Of a DNA stretch of 5,892 nucleotides, positions 1-5,892 are shown one piece after another. This stretch comes from an uncultured Oscillospiraceae bacterium (GTDB lineage Bacteria; Bacillota; Clostridia; Oscillospirales; Acutalibacteraceae). Below the pieces are notes generated by a model. It did no database searches. It was given only the letters and a program-made list of their open reading frames with translations, and had not been told where the DNA came from. The DNA lies in assembly GCA_900554535.1 (NCBI GenBank), contig USIA01000121.1, positions 1-5,892 of the forward strand, written 5' to 3'. A program made the position numbers and the translations under genes. Every line of letters begins with the position of its first letter. Within the stretch, counting starts at the first letter, position 1.

Positions 1-1066
1 CATCCTGATGGCACTGTCTTTCCTGCTGGATACGATTCTCGCGCCGAACGGTCCGGCAGCCAATTTCGGCACGAATAGTTCGGTAGCAGCCTTCTTTAAT
101 TCAGCTGGTAATGTGGCCTTCGGGTTTATGCTGCCCATCCTGGCGGGCTTTATCGCCATGGCAATTGCAGACCGCCCCGGTTTGATGGTCGGTTTTGTCG
201 GCGGCTCGATGGCCAATCTTGGCCTCTGCTTCCAGAACGGGCAGTTTGTCGATGTGAATACCGCCGATGCTTCGGTGGTTAGTTCCGGTTTCCTGGGCGC
301 GTTGGTTGCAGGTTTCCTGGCCGGCTACATTGTGCTGGGACTTGAAAAGCTCTGCGATCATCTCCCCCACTCGCTGGAAGGCATCAAGCCGATTTTGATC
401 TATCCGTTGGTTGGTCTGATCGTTATTTCCGTGCTGATGATCTTTGTGCTTGATCCGCTCTTCTCTGCACTGAATGTGCTCATCAGCGAGGGCCTGAGTT
501 ACCTCAATGCTGGCGATAATCCCTTGCTTGGCGTCCTGCTTGGCGCACTGCTCGGCGGCATGATGAGCGTGGATATGGGTGGCCCTGTCAACAAGGCTGC
601 GTATCTGTTCGGTACTGCGTCGCTGGTTGTCAACGGCCAAGCGGTCTCCTCCACGGTAATGGCATCCGTCATGGTCGGCGGCATGGTTCCGCCGCTGGCA
701 ATTGCACTGTGCAGCACGTTCTTCAAAAACCGTTTCACCAAAAAGGAACGCGACTCCGGTGTGACAAACTATATCATGGGTCTGTGCTTTGTCACCGAGG
801 GCGTTATCCCGTTTGCAGCTTCCGATCCGCTGCGCGTGCTGCCCTCTTGCATCGTCGGATCTGCAGTGTCAGGCGCGCTCTCGATGCTCTTTGGCTGCGC
901 GCTGCCCGCGCCGCACGGCGGTATCTTCGTGTTCCCGGTGATTACGAATTGGCCGATGTATCTGATCGCACTGGCTGCTGGCAGTATTGTGGCAATGTTC
1001 CTGCTTGCCGCACTGCGCAAGCCTCTGCCTCCAGAAGAGTCTGGGCTCGCCGCTGCTGCGCATTAA
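1..1066 (+). CDS. PTS fructose-family transporter EIIC component, 5'-truncated by the window edge
   Basis: This is the membrane-channel domain of a fructose-type phosphotransferase permease, which imports a sugar and passes it to its cognate EIIB for phosphorylation. The first ATG (position 8) is not the real start: the frame is open to the window edge and reads ILMALSFLLD, the usual mid-helix GGILxALSFL segment of EIIC, so earlier residues lie outside. Counting from that ATG, I see ADRPG (54-58), the family hallmark DMGGPVNKAAY (189-199), MVPPLAIAL (226-234), TEGVIPFAASDPLRV (263-277) and APHGGIF (301-307), among many hydrophobic helices. It ends shortly after the last helix with PPEESGLAAAAH, so no EIIA or EIIB is fused at the C-terminus; an N-terminal fusion cannot be judged. 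Fructose specificity is inferred from family similarity; mannose or another hexose is possible. It converges on phoR and is probably functionally unrelated to it. Confidence 0.93.
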   Translation, partial: ILMALSFLLDTILAPNGPAANFGTNSSVAAFFNSAGNVAFGFMLPILAGFIAMAIADRPGLMVGFVGGSMANLGLCFQNGQFVDVNTADASVVSSGFLGALVAGFLAGYIVLGLEKLCDHLPHSLEGIKPILIYPLVGLIVISVLMIFVLDPLFSALNVLISEGLSYLNAGDNPLLGVLLGALLGGMMSVDMGGPVNKAAYLFGTASLVVNGQAVSSTVMASVMVGGMVPPLAIALCSTFFKNRFTKKERDSGVTNYIMGLCFVTEGVIPFAASDPLRVLPSCIVGSAVSGALSMLFGCALPAPHGGIFVFPVITNWPMYLIALAAGSIVAMFLLAALRKPLPPEESGLAAAAH

Positions 1067-1143
1067 ATTAGGGTTCTTCTCAATCCTATAAAAAAGACGC
1101 ATCTGTCTTAAATGCATTTTAGAAAACAGAACGGTCATAAAAT

Positions 1144-1185
1144 TTGCGCGTCCGTACCATCAATGGCACGAACGCGCAATTTTTT
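1144..1185. terminator. Shared bidirectional intrinsic terminator between the EIIC gene and phoR
   Basis: The arms TTGCGCGT (1144-1151) and ACGCGCAA (1172-1179) pair perfectly. Further in, CGT (1153-1155) pairs with ACG (1168-1170) and CC (1157-1158) with GG (1165-1166), around a small loop at 1159-1164. On the + strand it is followed at once by six T (1180-1185), the classic form, and it ends the EIIC transcript. On the minus strand the tail is weaker (A, then four T, then AT), but the two A/C mismatches of the + strand become G/U pairs, so the stem is continuous. It lies directly beyond the phoR stop codon (1188-1190). Termination in both directions is inferred from structure only. Confidence 0.8.
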
Positions 1186-1187
1186 AT

Positions 1188-2927
1188 TTATTGGTTATTG
1201 CTTGGCGGTGCGCTGCACGGTAGCCGCACTGTAAAGGTACTCCCGACGCCAGGCGTGCTCTCAACATTCACTTCGCCGCCATATAAAGCCGCGATGTGCT
1301 TGACGATGGAAAGCCCCAAGCCTGTACCACCGATTTCCCGAGAACGGCTTGTATCCACGCGATAAAACCGCTCAAACAGACGTGGAATATGTTCCTGCGC
1401 GATACCGATGCCTGTGTCGCGCACGCGGATCACCGCAATCTCTTGCTGAGAAGCGCCGGTGATCTCCACCATACCATCCGGTTTATTATATTTGATGGCG
1501 TTTTCGATCAAATTGGTAAACAGCTGCTCCAATCGGCTTGGTGTGCAGCGAACAAACAGCTTCGGGTCAATTTTCTGGTCGACAACGGTCACGTGATTTT
1601 TCTTTGCCGCCAGTGCCAGGCGCTGTACGCAGACCCGTACGGTGTCTGCTACATTACAGGGCTTGACAGAGGGGTCGTCACGGGCATTTTCAAGACGGGA
1701 AAGCACCAACATATCGTCAATCAGATGCTGCAGGCGCTCTGCCTCCATATCCAAAACATCATAAAAATAACTGCGCGTTTCTTCATCGCGATTCCCGCTC
1801 TTGAGCAGTTCAATACTCGCCCGGATCGAGGTCAGTGGCGTTTTTAACTCATGGGTCACATTTCCGACAAATTCGCTGCGCATCTGTTCCAGTTCCTTAA
1901 CACGGGTAACGTCGGACAACACAGCGATGACTGTCTCTCGATCCTCCAATAGCGACGTATAAACGATTAGATGCTGATTGGGTGTTGAACCGGTCATTTC
2001 TTCTTGAAAGGTTTCTCCAACCTTTCGAGTCTTTCTCATAATCGCGGCAACATGTGTAATCGCCAGTCCGCCAGCCATCTTCCCACCCACGGCCAGACGT
2101 GGAACGGCCAGCAGCTCGCGCGCACGCTCATTGAAAAAGAGCACGCAGTGGTCTTTGCCAACCGCGATGACGCCATTATCCATGGCTTCCAAAACGCCCT
2201 TCAGCAAATTCTGGTTATATTCTAAATCGTGCAGGGCTTCTTCCACACTATTGGCCATACGATTGAAGGATTTCGAAAGCTGCGCTACTTCGTCATGTCC
2301 GCGCACCTCAACCCGGCCTGAAAAATCGCTGCGGCTGATCTTTTCCGCTGCCGCGGTAAGTCCCTGCAGCGGGCGGATCGTGCGCGATGCAAATACGACT
2401 GTAGCTGCACAGACAACGACCAGCCCCAAGCACATACACAGCAGCATCCGCCGCCAGAGGCCGGAGAGTGCGGCGTCCATCTCTGAAACTGGTAGCGCCG
2501 CACGCAGCAGGTATTGGTCATTGAGCTTCTCTGCCGCATACTGGTAACGCTCGTTTGTCGACTGGCTGGTGCGTATCGCATAGCCATGCCCGCTCTTAAG
2601 CGCCTGCTGGACTTCTGATTGAGAAAGTTGGTTACTATTGATTTCTCCATTGCTGCTGTCTCCTATGACTGTGCCGTCGGAACGAATAATACTGATCAGC
2701 ACCTGTTGGCCATTTCGCGACAGTGCCTTCCCTACCTGCTGGCTCACCTGTTCGGGATTCGACTCAATCTGGCTTTCCTGCAAGGAAAGCACAGACAGCA
2801 CCATATCCAGCTGGCGCGTAAACTGTCTGCGGTATTCATTTTGCACCTGAAAGGACGACAACAAAAAAGCCACAGCAAATCCAATGATGACCACCGTGGC
2901 ATTGATGATGGTCATTTTCTTTTTCAC
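1188..2927 (-). CDS. phoR: PhoR-type phosphate-regulon sensor histidine kinase
   Basis: This membrane kinase autophosphorylates on histidine and transfers the phosphate to PhoB when phosphate is scarce. The 579 residues run: TM1 about 6-24; an extracytoplasmic sensor of roughly 135 residues with a PAS/Cache-like stretch (RSDGTVIGDSS, 82-92); TM2 about 161-180; HAMP about 182-234; PAS about 240-345; HisKA with the phosphoacceptor motif HELKTPLTS at 359-367 (H359); and an HATPase domain with N-box LIENAIKYN (473-481), G1 DTGIGI (504-509), F-box LFERFYRVD (517-525) and G2 GGTGLGLS (533-540). All catalytic motifs look intact. I chose the GTG start at 2927, which overlaps the phoB stop as GTGA and has a G-rich stretch (GGGGGA, 2936-2941) 8 bases upstream. 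An ATG at 2915 would remove only four residues. PhoR rather than another PhoR/WalK-like kinase is supported by the adjacent phoB, phoU and pst genes. It is the last gene of the cluster. Confidence 0.95.
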   Translation of the reverse strand: MKKKMTIINATVVIIGFAVAFLLSSFQVQNEYRRQFTRQLDMVLSVLSLQESQIESNPEQVSQQVGKALSRNGQQVLISIIRSDGTVIGDSSNGEINSNQLSQSEVQQALKSGHGYAIRTSQSTNERYQYAAEKLNDQYLLRAALPVSEMDAALSGLWRRMLLCMCLGLVVVCAATVVFASRTIRPLQGLTAAAEKISRSDFSGRVEVRGHDEVAQLSKSFNRMANSVEEALHDLEYNQNLLKGVLEAMDNGVIAVGKDHCVLFFNERARELLAVPRLAVGGKMAGGLAITHVAAIMRKTRKVGETFQEEMTGSTPNQHLIVYTSLLEDRETVIAVLSDVTRVKELEQMRSEFVGNVTHELKTPLTSIRASIELLKSGNRDEETRSYFYDVLDMEAERLQHLIDDMLVLSRLENARDDPSVKPCNVADTVRVCVQRLALAAKKNHVTVVDQKIDPKLFVRCTPSRLEQLFTNLIENAIKYNKPDGMVEITGASQQEIAVIRVRDTGIGIAQEHIPRLFERFYRVDTSRSREIGGTGLGLSIVKHIAALYGGEVNVESTPGVGSTFTVRLPCSAPPSNNQ

Positions 2928-3637
2928 GAAGCATGTCCCCCGCGTTCGGCACAGAATTTATACCCCACACCCCGTACTGTCTGAATACGGGTCGGTTCAT
3001 CCGAATTATCCTCAATCTTCTGACGCAGATACCGAACATGGACATCCACCGTGCGGGTGTCCCCAAAATACTCGATACCCCATACCTTATCGAGCAGCGT
3101 GTCGCGCGTCAGCACCTTTCCTGCATGGCGCATCAACATACACAACAAGTCGAATTCCTTTGCGGTCAACTCGATTTCTTGACCATTTTTGGTGACCGTG
3201 TGGCGCATAATATCCACCGTGATGCCGTTGACAGACAAAATCTGCTCCTCCGGCTCAGCCTCACGGCGTGCAGTGCGGCGAAGCACCGCACGCACACGGG
3301 CGCACAGCTCCTTAATGCCAAAGGGTTTGGTTATGTAATCGTCAGCGCCCATCTCCAGACCGAGCACTTTGTCGATTTCTTCCCCTTTTGCAGTAAGCAT
3401 CAAAATCGGAATATTGTGCAAATGCTCGTCAGCATGTAAAATCCGGCAGACTTGCAACCCATCTGTGCCAGGCATCATCCAATCCAGCACAATTGCATCC
3501 GGGCGGCGCTGCCGCACTCCTGCCAAAAGGGCATCCCCATTCGCAAACTCTGCCGTCTCAAATCCGGAATCCTTCAAGCCAAATGCCACAAGTTTACGGA
3601 TATTCATCTCATCATCCGCAATATAGACCAAGGCCAC
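2924..3637 (-). CDS. phoB: PhoB/PhoP-type response regulator, OmpR family
   Basis: This DNA-binding activator is phosphorylated by PhoR and normally switches on pst and other phosphate-starvation genes. Numbered from the GTG at 3637 (237 aa), the receiver domain has the acidic pair D8-D9, phosphoacceptor D52 in VLDWMMPGTDG, T82 in LMLTAKGEE and K104 in ITKPFG. A winged-helix domain follows from about 131 to 230, with the typical LTAKEFDLL, RDTLLDKVWG, RTVDVHVRYLRQKI and IQTVRGVGYKF segments. The start is ambiguous: an ATG two codons earlier (3643) lies only 2 bases from a strong AAGGAGG, whereas the GTG lies 8 bases from it and gives the common regulator N-terminus MALVYIADDE. I favour the GTG. 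The 3' end overlaps phoR by four bases. Firmicutes literature often calls this protein PhoP; the family assignment is secure and the name is conventional. Confidence 0.94.
   Translation of the reverse strand: MALVYIADDEMNIRKLVAFGLKDSGFETAEFANGDALLAGVRQRRPDAIVLDWMMPGTDGLQVCRILHADEHLHNIPILMLTAKGEEIDKVLGLEMGADDYITKPFGIKELCARVRAVLRRTARREAEPEEQILSVNGITVDIMRHTVTKNGQEIELTAKEFDLLCMLMRHAGKVLTRDTLLDKVWGIEYFGDTRTVDVHVRYLRQKIEDNSDEPTRIQTVRGVGYKFCAERGGHAS
2936..2941 (-). promoter_or_regulatory. Possible ribosome binding site of phoR within the end of phoB
   Basis: The minus strand reads GGGGGA, 8 bases before the phoR GTG and inside the last codons of phoB. It can pair with anti-Shine-Dalgarno CCUCC using a G/U pair. 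It is weaker than the sites of phoB and phoU, which fits translation of phoR depending on ribosomes finishing phoB at the GTGA overlap. Confidence 0.5.
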
Positions 3638-3645
3638 AGTCATTT

Positions 3646-3652
3646 CCTCCTT
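3646..3652 (-). promoter_or_regulatory. Ribosome binding site of phoB
   Basis: The minus strand reads AAGGAGG, a near-perfect Shine-Dalgarno. Its spacing decides the start: 2 bases to the ATG ending at 3643 is too close, while 8 bases to the GTG ending at 3637 is close to optimal. Confidence 0.8.
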
Positions 3653-3697
3653 TTTCTTACCCTGATTCCTGCCGCCCCGATTGGACAGCCAAATCCC

Positions 3698-3748
3698 AAA
3701 AACACAGAAAAGGGTATCCTGCCTGCTTATCCGCAGCGCCGGATACCC
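3698..3748 (-). terminator. Intrinsic terminator or attenuator between phoU and phoB
   Basis: A perfect 8-bp inverted repeat, GGGTATCC (minus strand, 3748-3741) and GGATACCC (3719-3712), encloses about 21 bases. Within these, TGC/GCA and GC/GC can extend the stem around a GGATAA loop. On the minus strand the stem is followed by TTTT (3711-3708) and, after a short interruption, TTTTT (3702-3698). On the + strand no T tract follows, so the orientation is clear. It begins 9 bases after the phoU stop codon and would end or attenuate pst-phoU transcription ahead of phoBR. The interrupted T tract suggests partial readthrough. Confidence 0.75.
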
Positions 3749-3757
3749 AATCCCAAA

Positions 3758-4453
3758 TTATACCTGCTGAGGCGTTGATTCTGCCTCATTATCTCCCTCG
3801 TTCAGGTCCGGATGGTGGCCGGTCACCATATAAATCACCCATTCGGCAATATTGGTTGCATGGTCGCCCATCCGCTCAACATATTTGATAATAAAGAGCA
3901 GATCCACATCGCGCATGACATTTTCCGGATTCTGCGTAATTGCATTGCAGACTTCCAGTACGATCTTGCCAAAGGATGCGTCCACAATGTCGTCCTCCGC
4001 ACAGATTTTGCGCGCCTGTTCGACGTCATGGCTCAGGAAGACATCCATTGCGCTGTGGAACATCTGGTGGACTTTTTCCATGGTATTGACAATATGTGTG
4101 ACCGGAAGACTCTGGAAATCCACCATGCCGCTCGTGGCTAAAATCTCGCAGATGTCAGCGCATTGGTCAGCCTCACGCTCCATGTCTGTCAAGATCTTCA
4201 AACATGCGGTAATGCTGCGTAGGTCGCTGGCAATGGGCTGCTGACTGGCAATTAGATTCATGCAGAGCTTTTCGTTTTCATGCTCCATACGGTCGATGTC
4301 GCTGTCGCTGAGTGCGACATCCTCAGCCAGCTCCAAATTGCCCGTGCGCAAAGCCTGGATGGATTGTTCAATGCGCTTGTTGATTGCATCGCCCATAACC
4401 GTCATGCGCTGATTCAGATAATTAAGTTCCTTGTCAAAATACTTTCTGGGCAT
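3758..4453 (-). CDS. phoU: Phosphate signalling regulator PhoU
   Basis: PhoU is a soluble, membrane-peripheral helical protein that links the state of the Pst transporter to PhoR, holding the Pho response off when phosphate is plentiful. The 231 residues fit the usual family length and form two similar three-helix-bundle halves. The first half carries QQPIASDLRSITACLKILTDMEREADQCADI (71-101), given here as one span although only its end, DMEREAD at 90-96, matters for metal binding. The second half has the clearer motif YVERMGDHATNIAEW (191-205). The acidic metal-binding motif ERxGD is intact in the second half and altered to EREAD in the first. The start is the ATG at 4453, 9 bases after AAGGAGG; an in-frame ATG 14 codons earlier lacks such a site. 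The C-terminal tail (about 213-231) is acidic and probably disordered. It lies downstream of pstB after a gap of 112 bases, unusually wide for this operon, and is followed by a hairpin before phoB. Confidence 0.95.
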   Translation of the reverse strand: MPRKYFDKELNYLNQRMTVMGDAINKRIEQSIQALRTGNLELAEDVALSDSDIDRMEHENEKLCMNLIASQQPIASDLRSITACLKILTDMEREADQCADICEILATSGMVDFQSLPVTHIVNTMEKVHQMFHSAMDVFLSHDVEQARKICAEDDIVDASFGKIVLEVCNAITQNPENVMRDVDLLFIIKYVERMGDHATNIAEWVIYMVTGHHPDLNEGDNEAESTPQQV

Positions 4454-4462
4454 CCAATTTTG

Positions 4463-4469
4463 CCTCCTT
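4463..4469 (-). promoter_or_regulatory. Ribosome binding site of phoU
   Basis: The minus strand reads AAGGAGG, 9 bases before the ATG ending at 4453. This fixes the phoU start at that ATG rather than at the upstream in-frame ATG ending at 4495. Confidence 0.85.
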
Positions 4470-4507
4470 ATCCTGTAATGACAGACGGTAGGCACTTTCT
4501 CTTATCC

Positions 4508-4527
4508 CGCCTATCTTCGCCTATCTT
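4508..4527. repeat. Perfect 10-bp tandem repeat in the pstB-phoU gap
   Basis: CGCCTATCTT occurs twice in direct succession (4508-4517 and 4518-4527 on the + strand; AAGATAGGCG twice on the minus strand). A degenerate third copy may precede it (CTTATCC, 4501-4507). The spacing of about one helical turn suits a protein binding one face of the DNA, as tandem PhoB/PhoP sites do, but the sequence does not match the PhoP or PhoB consensus that I know. A function is not shown. Confidence 0.55.
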
Positions 4528-4529
4528 AT

Positions 4530-4535
4530 AGTATA
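4530..4535 (-). promoter_or_regulatory. Possible -10 element of an internal promoter for phoU
   Basis: The minus strand reads TATACT, a 5/6 match to TATAAT, inside an AT-rich stretch of the otherwise GC-balanced pstB-phoU gap. No good TTGACA-like -35 lies 16-18 bases upstream (the nearest is TGGTTT), so a promoter here would need an activator or be weak. Start of transcription would fall near the 10-bp tandem repeats. Confidence 0.3.
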
Positions 4536-4565
4536 CGATACCCCCGCAGAAAAAACCAGTCTAAA

Positions 4566-5411
4566 TCAGCCAAAACGTCCGGTAATGTACCGCTCAGTGC
4601 GTTCGTCAGCTGGATTGTTAAACATGTCGGTCGTATTGGTGTATTCCACAAGCTGGCCAAGCAGGAAAAATGCGGTATTATCCGCAATACGCGCCGCCTG
4701 CTGCATGTTGTGCGTCACGATAATGACCGTATATTTTTCACGCAAATCACCCATCAGATCTTCAATTTTCAGGGTTGAGATCGGATCCAGGGCACTGGTG
4801 GGTTCGTCCATCAGAAGAATGTCAGGCTGCACCGCCAACGCGCGCGCGATGCACAGACGCTGCTGCTGGCCGCCAGACATGCCCAGCGCATTTTCTTTGA
4901 GGCGGTCTTTAACCTCATCCCACAATGCAGCGGCACGCAGACTCGACTCCACAATTTCGTCAAGCTTGGCTTTATTCTTGATGCCGTGAATTTTGGGACC
5001 ATAGGCGATGTTTTCATAAATGCTCATGGGAAACGGATTGGCCTTCTGAAAGACCATGCCAGCACGTTTGCGCAGCAGGTTGACGTCCGTCTCCGGTGCA
5101 TAGATATCCTCACCGTCAATGCAGATTTTTCCACTGATCTTGCACCCCTCCACGAGGTCGTTCATGCGGTTGAGGGACTTTAAGCAGGTGGATTTGCCAC
5201 AGCCGGAGGGGCCAATAAAAGCAGTGATGCGGTTCGCGGCAATTTTCATATTCAGATTCTTTAAAGCATGGAAATCGCCGTAGTACAGATTCATATCCTC
5301 AAGACTGACCTTTACGTTTTCGATGCCATTCAAATTGCCGTATGTGGTTGCTGCCAACTCCTCGCCGGCTTTTTCCATGTCGATTGCTTGCTCTTTCTGC
5401 TCTGCTTGCAT
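4566..5411 (-). CDS. pstB: Phosphate ABC transporter ATP-binding protein PstB
   Basis: This is the cytoplasmic ATPase that powers phosphate import through PstC-PstA. In its 281 residues I see the PstB opening NLYYGDFHALKN (41-52), Walker A GPSGCGKST (67-75), the PstB-specific Q-loop region FQKANPFPMSIYENI (121-135), signature MSGGQQQRL (178-186), Walker B ILLMDEP (198-204), D-loop SALD (206-209) and switch histidine H234 in VTHNMQQAAR. It ends in the usual ERYITGRFG. All catalytic residues are present. It carries about 30 extra N-terminal residues (acidic/polar, MQAEQKEQAIDMEKAGEELA...) ahead of the conserved domain. An internal ATG ending at 5378 would remove 11 of them, but neither start has an ideally spaced ribosome site: AAAGGA (5426-5431) lies 14 bases before the chosen ATG. 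A stop codon two codons upstream rules out a longer protein. pstA ends 23 bases upstream, so the two are co-transcribed. Confidence 0.96.
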   Translation of the reverse strand: MQAEQKEQAIDMEKAGEELAATTYGNLNGIENVKVSLEDMNLYYGDFHALKNLNMKIAANRITAFIGPSGCGKSTCLKSLNRMNDLVEGCKISGKICIDGEDIYAPETDVNLLRKRAGMVFQKANPFPMSIYENIAYGPKIHGIKNKAKLDEIVESSLRAAALWDEVKDRLKENALGMSGGQQQRLCIARALAVQPDILLMDEPTSALDPISTLKIEDLMGDLREKYTVIIVTHNMQQAARIADNTAFFLLGQLVEYTNTTDMFNNPADERTERYITGRFG

Positions 5412-5434
5412 AGCTCAATCTACCGTCCTTTCGT

Positions 5435-5892
5435 TTATTTACGCGTGCCGGATGCTTTTCTGTCCAGATGTCTGCTTAGTAGACGTGCCCCGATGCTGAA
5501 AATCAGCACCAAGACAATCAGAACCGCCGCGCTGAGGTTCGCAAGCTGTGTGGCGTTGCTCGCAATGCCCTCGGTGCGCAACGCCCAAATATGCAGTGAA
5601 AGCGTCTCGCCGGGGCGGAATGGATTTAATGGGCAAGTCGGCGAAGAGAGATCCCAATTCGACCAGTTGATATCCGTGCTCATGCCAGCTGTATAAAGCA
5701 GGGCCGCTGCCTCACCAAAGCCACGGCCGGCCGCCAGGATAACACCCGTCATGATGCGGGGCAGGCACGCAGGAAGCAGCATATGCACAATTGACTGCCA
5801 GTGCGTGGCGCCCATGGCCAGGCTGCCCTCTTTGTATTCGATCGGCAGTGCCCGGAATGCATCCACCGTTGTGGTGGTGATTAATGGCAGGG
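5435..5892 (-). CDS. pstA: Phosphate ABC transporter permease PstA, C-terminal part
   Basis: PstA is one of the two membrane permeases of the phosphate importer. Only the last 151 or so residues are in the window; the frame is open through the right edge and reads LPLITTTTVDAFRALP, the standard internal PstA segment, so the GTG at 5866 is not a start. The cytoplasmic EAA loop that docks onto PstB follows as EGSLAMGATHWQSI, then LLPACLPRIMTGVILAAGRGFGEAAALLYTAG, matching the family GRxxGEtaaLLxTaG pattern. An extracytoplasmic stretch with CPLNPFRPGETLSLHIW, typical of PstA, leads to a last TM helix (NLSAAVLIVLVLIFSIGARLL) and a short basic tail. The usual order places pstC and pstS beyond the edge. 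Confidence 0.94.
   Translation of the reverse strand, partial: LPLITTTTVDAFRALPIEYKEGSLAMGATHWQSIVHMLLPACLPRIMTGVILAAGRGFGEAAALLYTAGMSTDINWSNWDLSSPTCPLNPFRPGETLSLHIWALRTEGIASNATQLANLSAAVLIVLVLIFSIGARLLSRHLDRKASGTRK

Noticed and set aside
101..640. A 179-codon minus-strand open frame opposite the EIIC gene
   Set aside because: It is antisense to a strongly conserved permease, its translation is His/Gln-rich and low in hydrophobic structure as expected of a shadow frame, and it has no ribosome site or recognisable domain.
1070..1119. Small hairpins (AGGGTT/AATCCT, AAGAC/GTCTT) and the palindrome AAATGCATTT after the EIIC stop
   Set aside because: Stems are 5-6 bp with no T tract following. 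The hairpin at 1144-1185 explains termination better, and a 10-bp AT-rich palindrome is expected by chance.
1296..1847. A 183-codon + strand open frame opposite phoR
   Set aside because: It lies wholly opposite the HisKA/HATPase region of phoR, whose motifs are intact. No recognisable domain or ribosome site was seen.
2933..3439. A 168-codon + strand open frame opposite phoB
   Set aside because: It is a shadow of the conserved PhoB receiver and winged-helix domains, and its translation resembles no family I know.
3644..3697. A phoB promoter or Pho box in the leader
   Set aside because: A TTGGCT hexamer is present on the minus strand, but no acceptable -10 lies 16-18 bases downstream and no direct-repeat Pho box could be read.
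4550..4558. T6 tract just after the pstB stop (minus strand) as a possible terminator
   Set aside because: Only a 5-bp stem (ACCGG/CTGGT, one G/U) with a 19-base loop can be drawn before it. That is too weak to call.
1..5892. Mobile element, CRISPR, defence, phage or secondary-metabolite system
   Set aside because: All long frames with real domain signatures belong to a sugar PTS permease or the phosphate pst/pho cluster. No terminal inverted repeats, spaced repeats, transposase or integrase motifs were seen.

Overview
The window looks like ordinary chromosomal housekeeping sequence from a Gram-positive anaerobe, most likely a Clostridia member (Oscillospiraceae/Ruminococcaceae-like). That rests on strong AAGGAGG-type ribosome binding sites, mid-range GC by eye, gene order, and the resemblance of the proteins to Firmicutes PhoB/PhoR/PhoU/PstB. 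The lineage is an inference from style, not from a marker gene.

Layout: positions 1-1066 hold the 3' part of a fructose-family PTS EIIC permease on the + strand, whose 5' end lies outside the window. It converges on a minus-strand phosphate block that fills the rest. Read in the direction of transcription, from the right edge leftwards, this block is pstA (5' end outside the window), pstB, phoU, phoB and phoR. The convergent 3' ends (1067-1187) share a hairpin that can act as a terminator in both directions.

How the genes work together: PstA and PstB are the permease and ATPase of the high-affinity phosphate ABC importer; pstS and pstC would be expected beyond 5892. PhoU couples transporter state to the sensor kinase. 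PhoR is a membrane histidine kinase (two TM segments, extracytoplasmic sensor, HAMP, PAS, HisKA, HATPase) that phosphorylates PhoB, an OmpR/PhoB-type activator that normally drives pst and other phosphate-starvation genes. phoB and phoR overlap by four bases (GTGA), implying translational coupling. A hairpin followed by T-rich sequence sits between phoU and phoB, so phoBR may be partly uncoupled from pst-phoU transcription. The pstB-phoU gap has a perfect 10-bp tandem repeat next to a possible -10 element and is the least explained piece of DNA here.

I found no mobile element, CRISPR array, tRNA, rRNA or toxin/defence gene, no gene-free stretch over 300 bases, and no convincing new system. 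The findings are modest regulatory or annotation observations.
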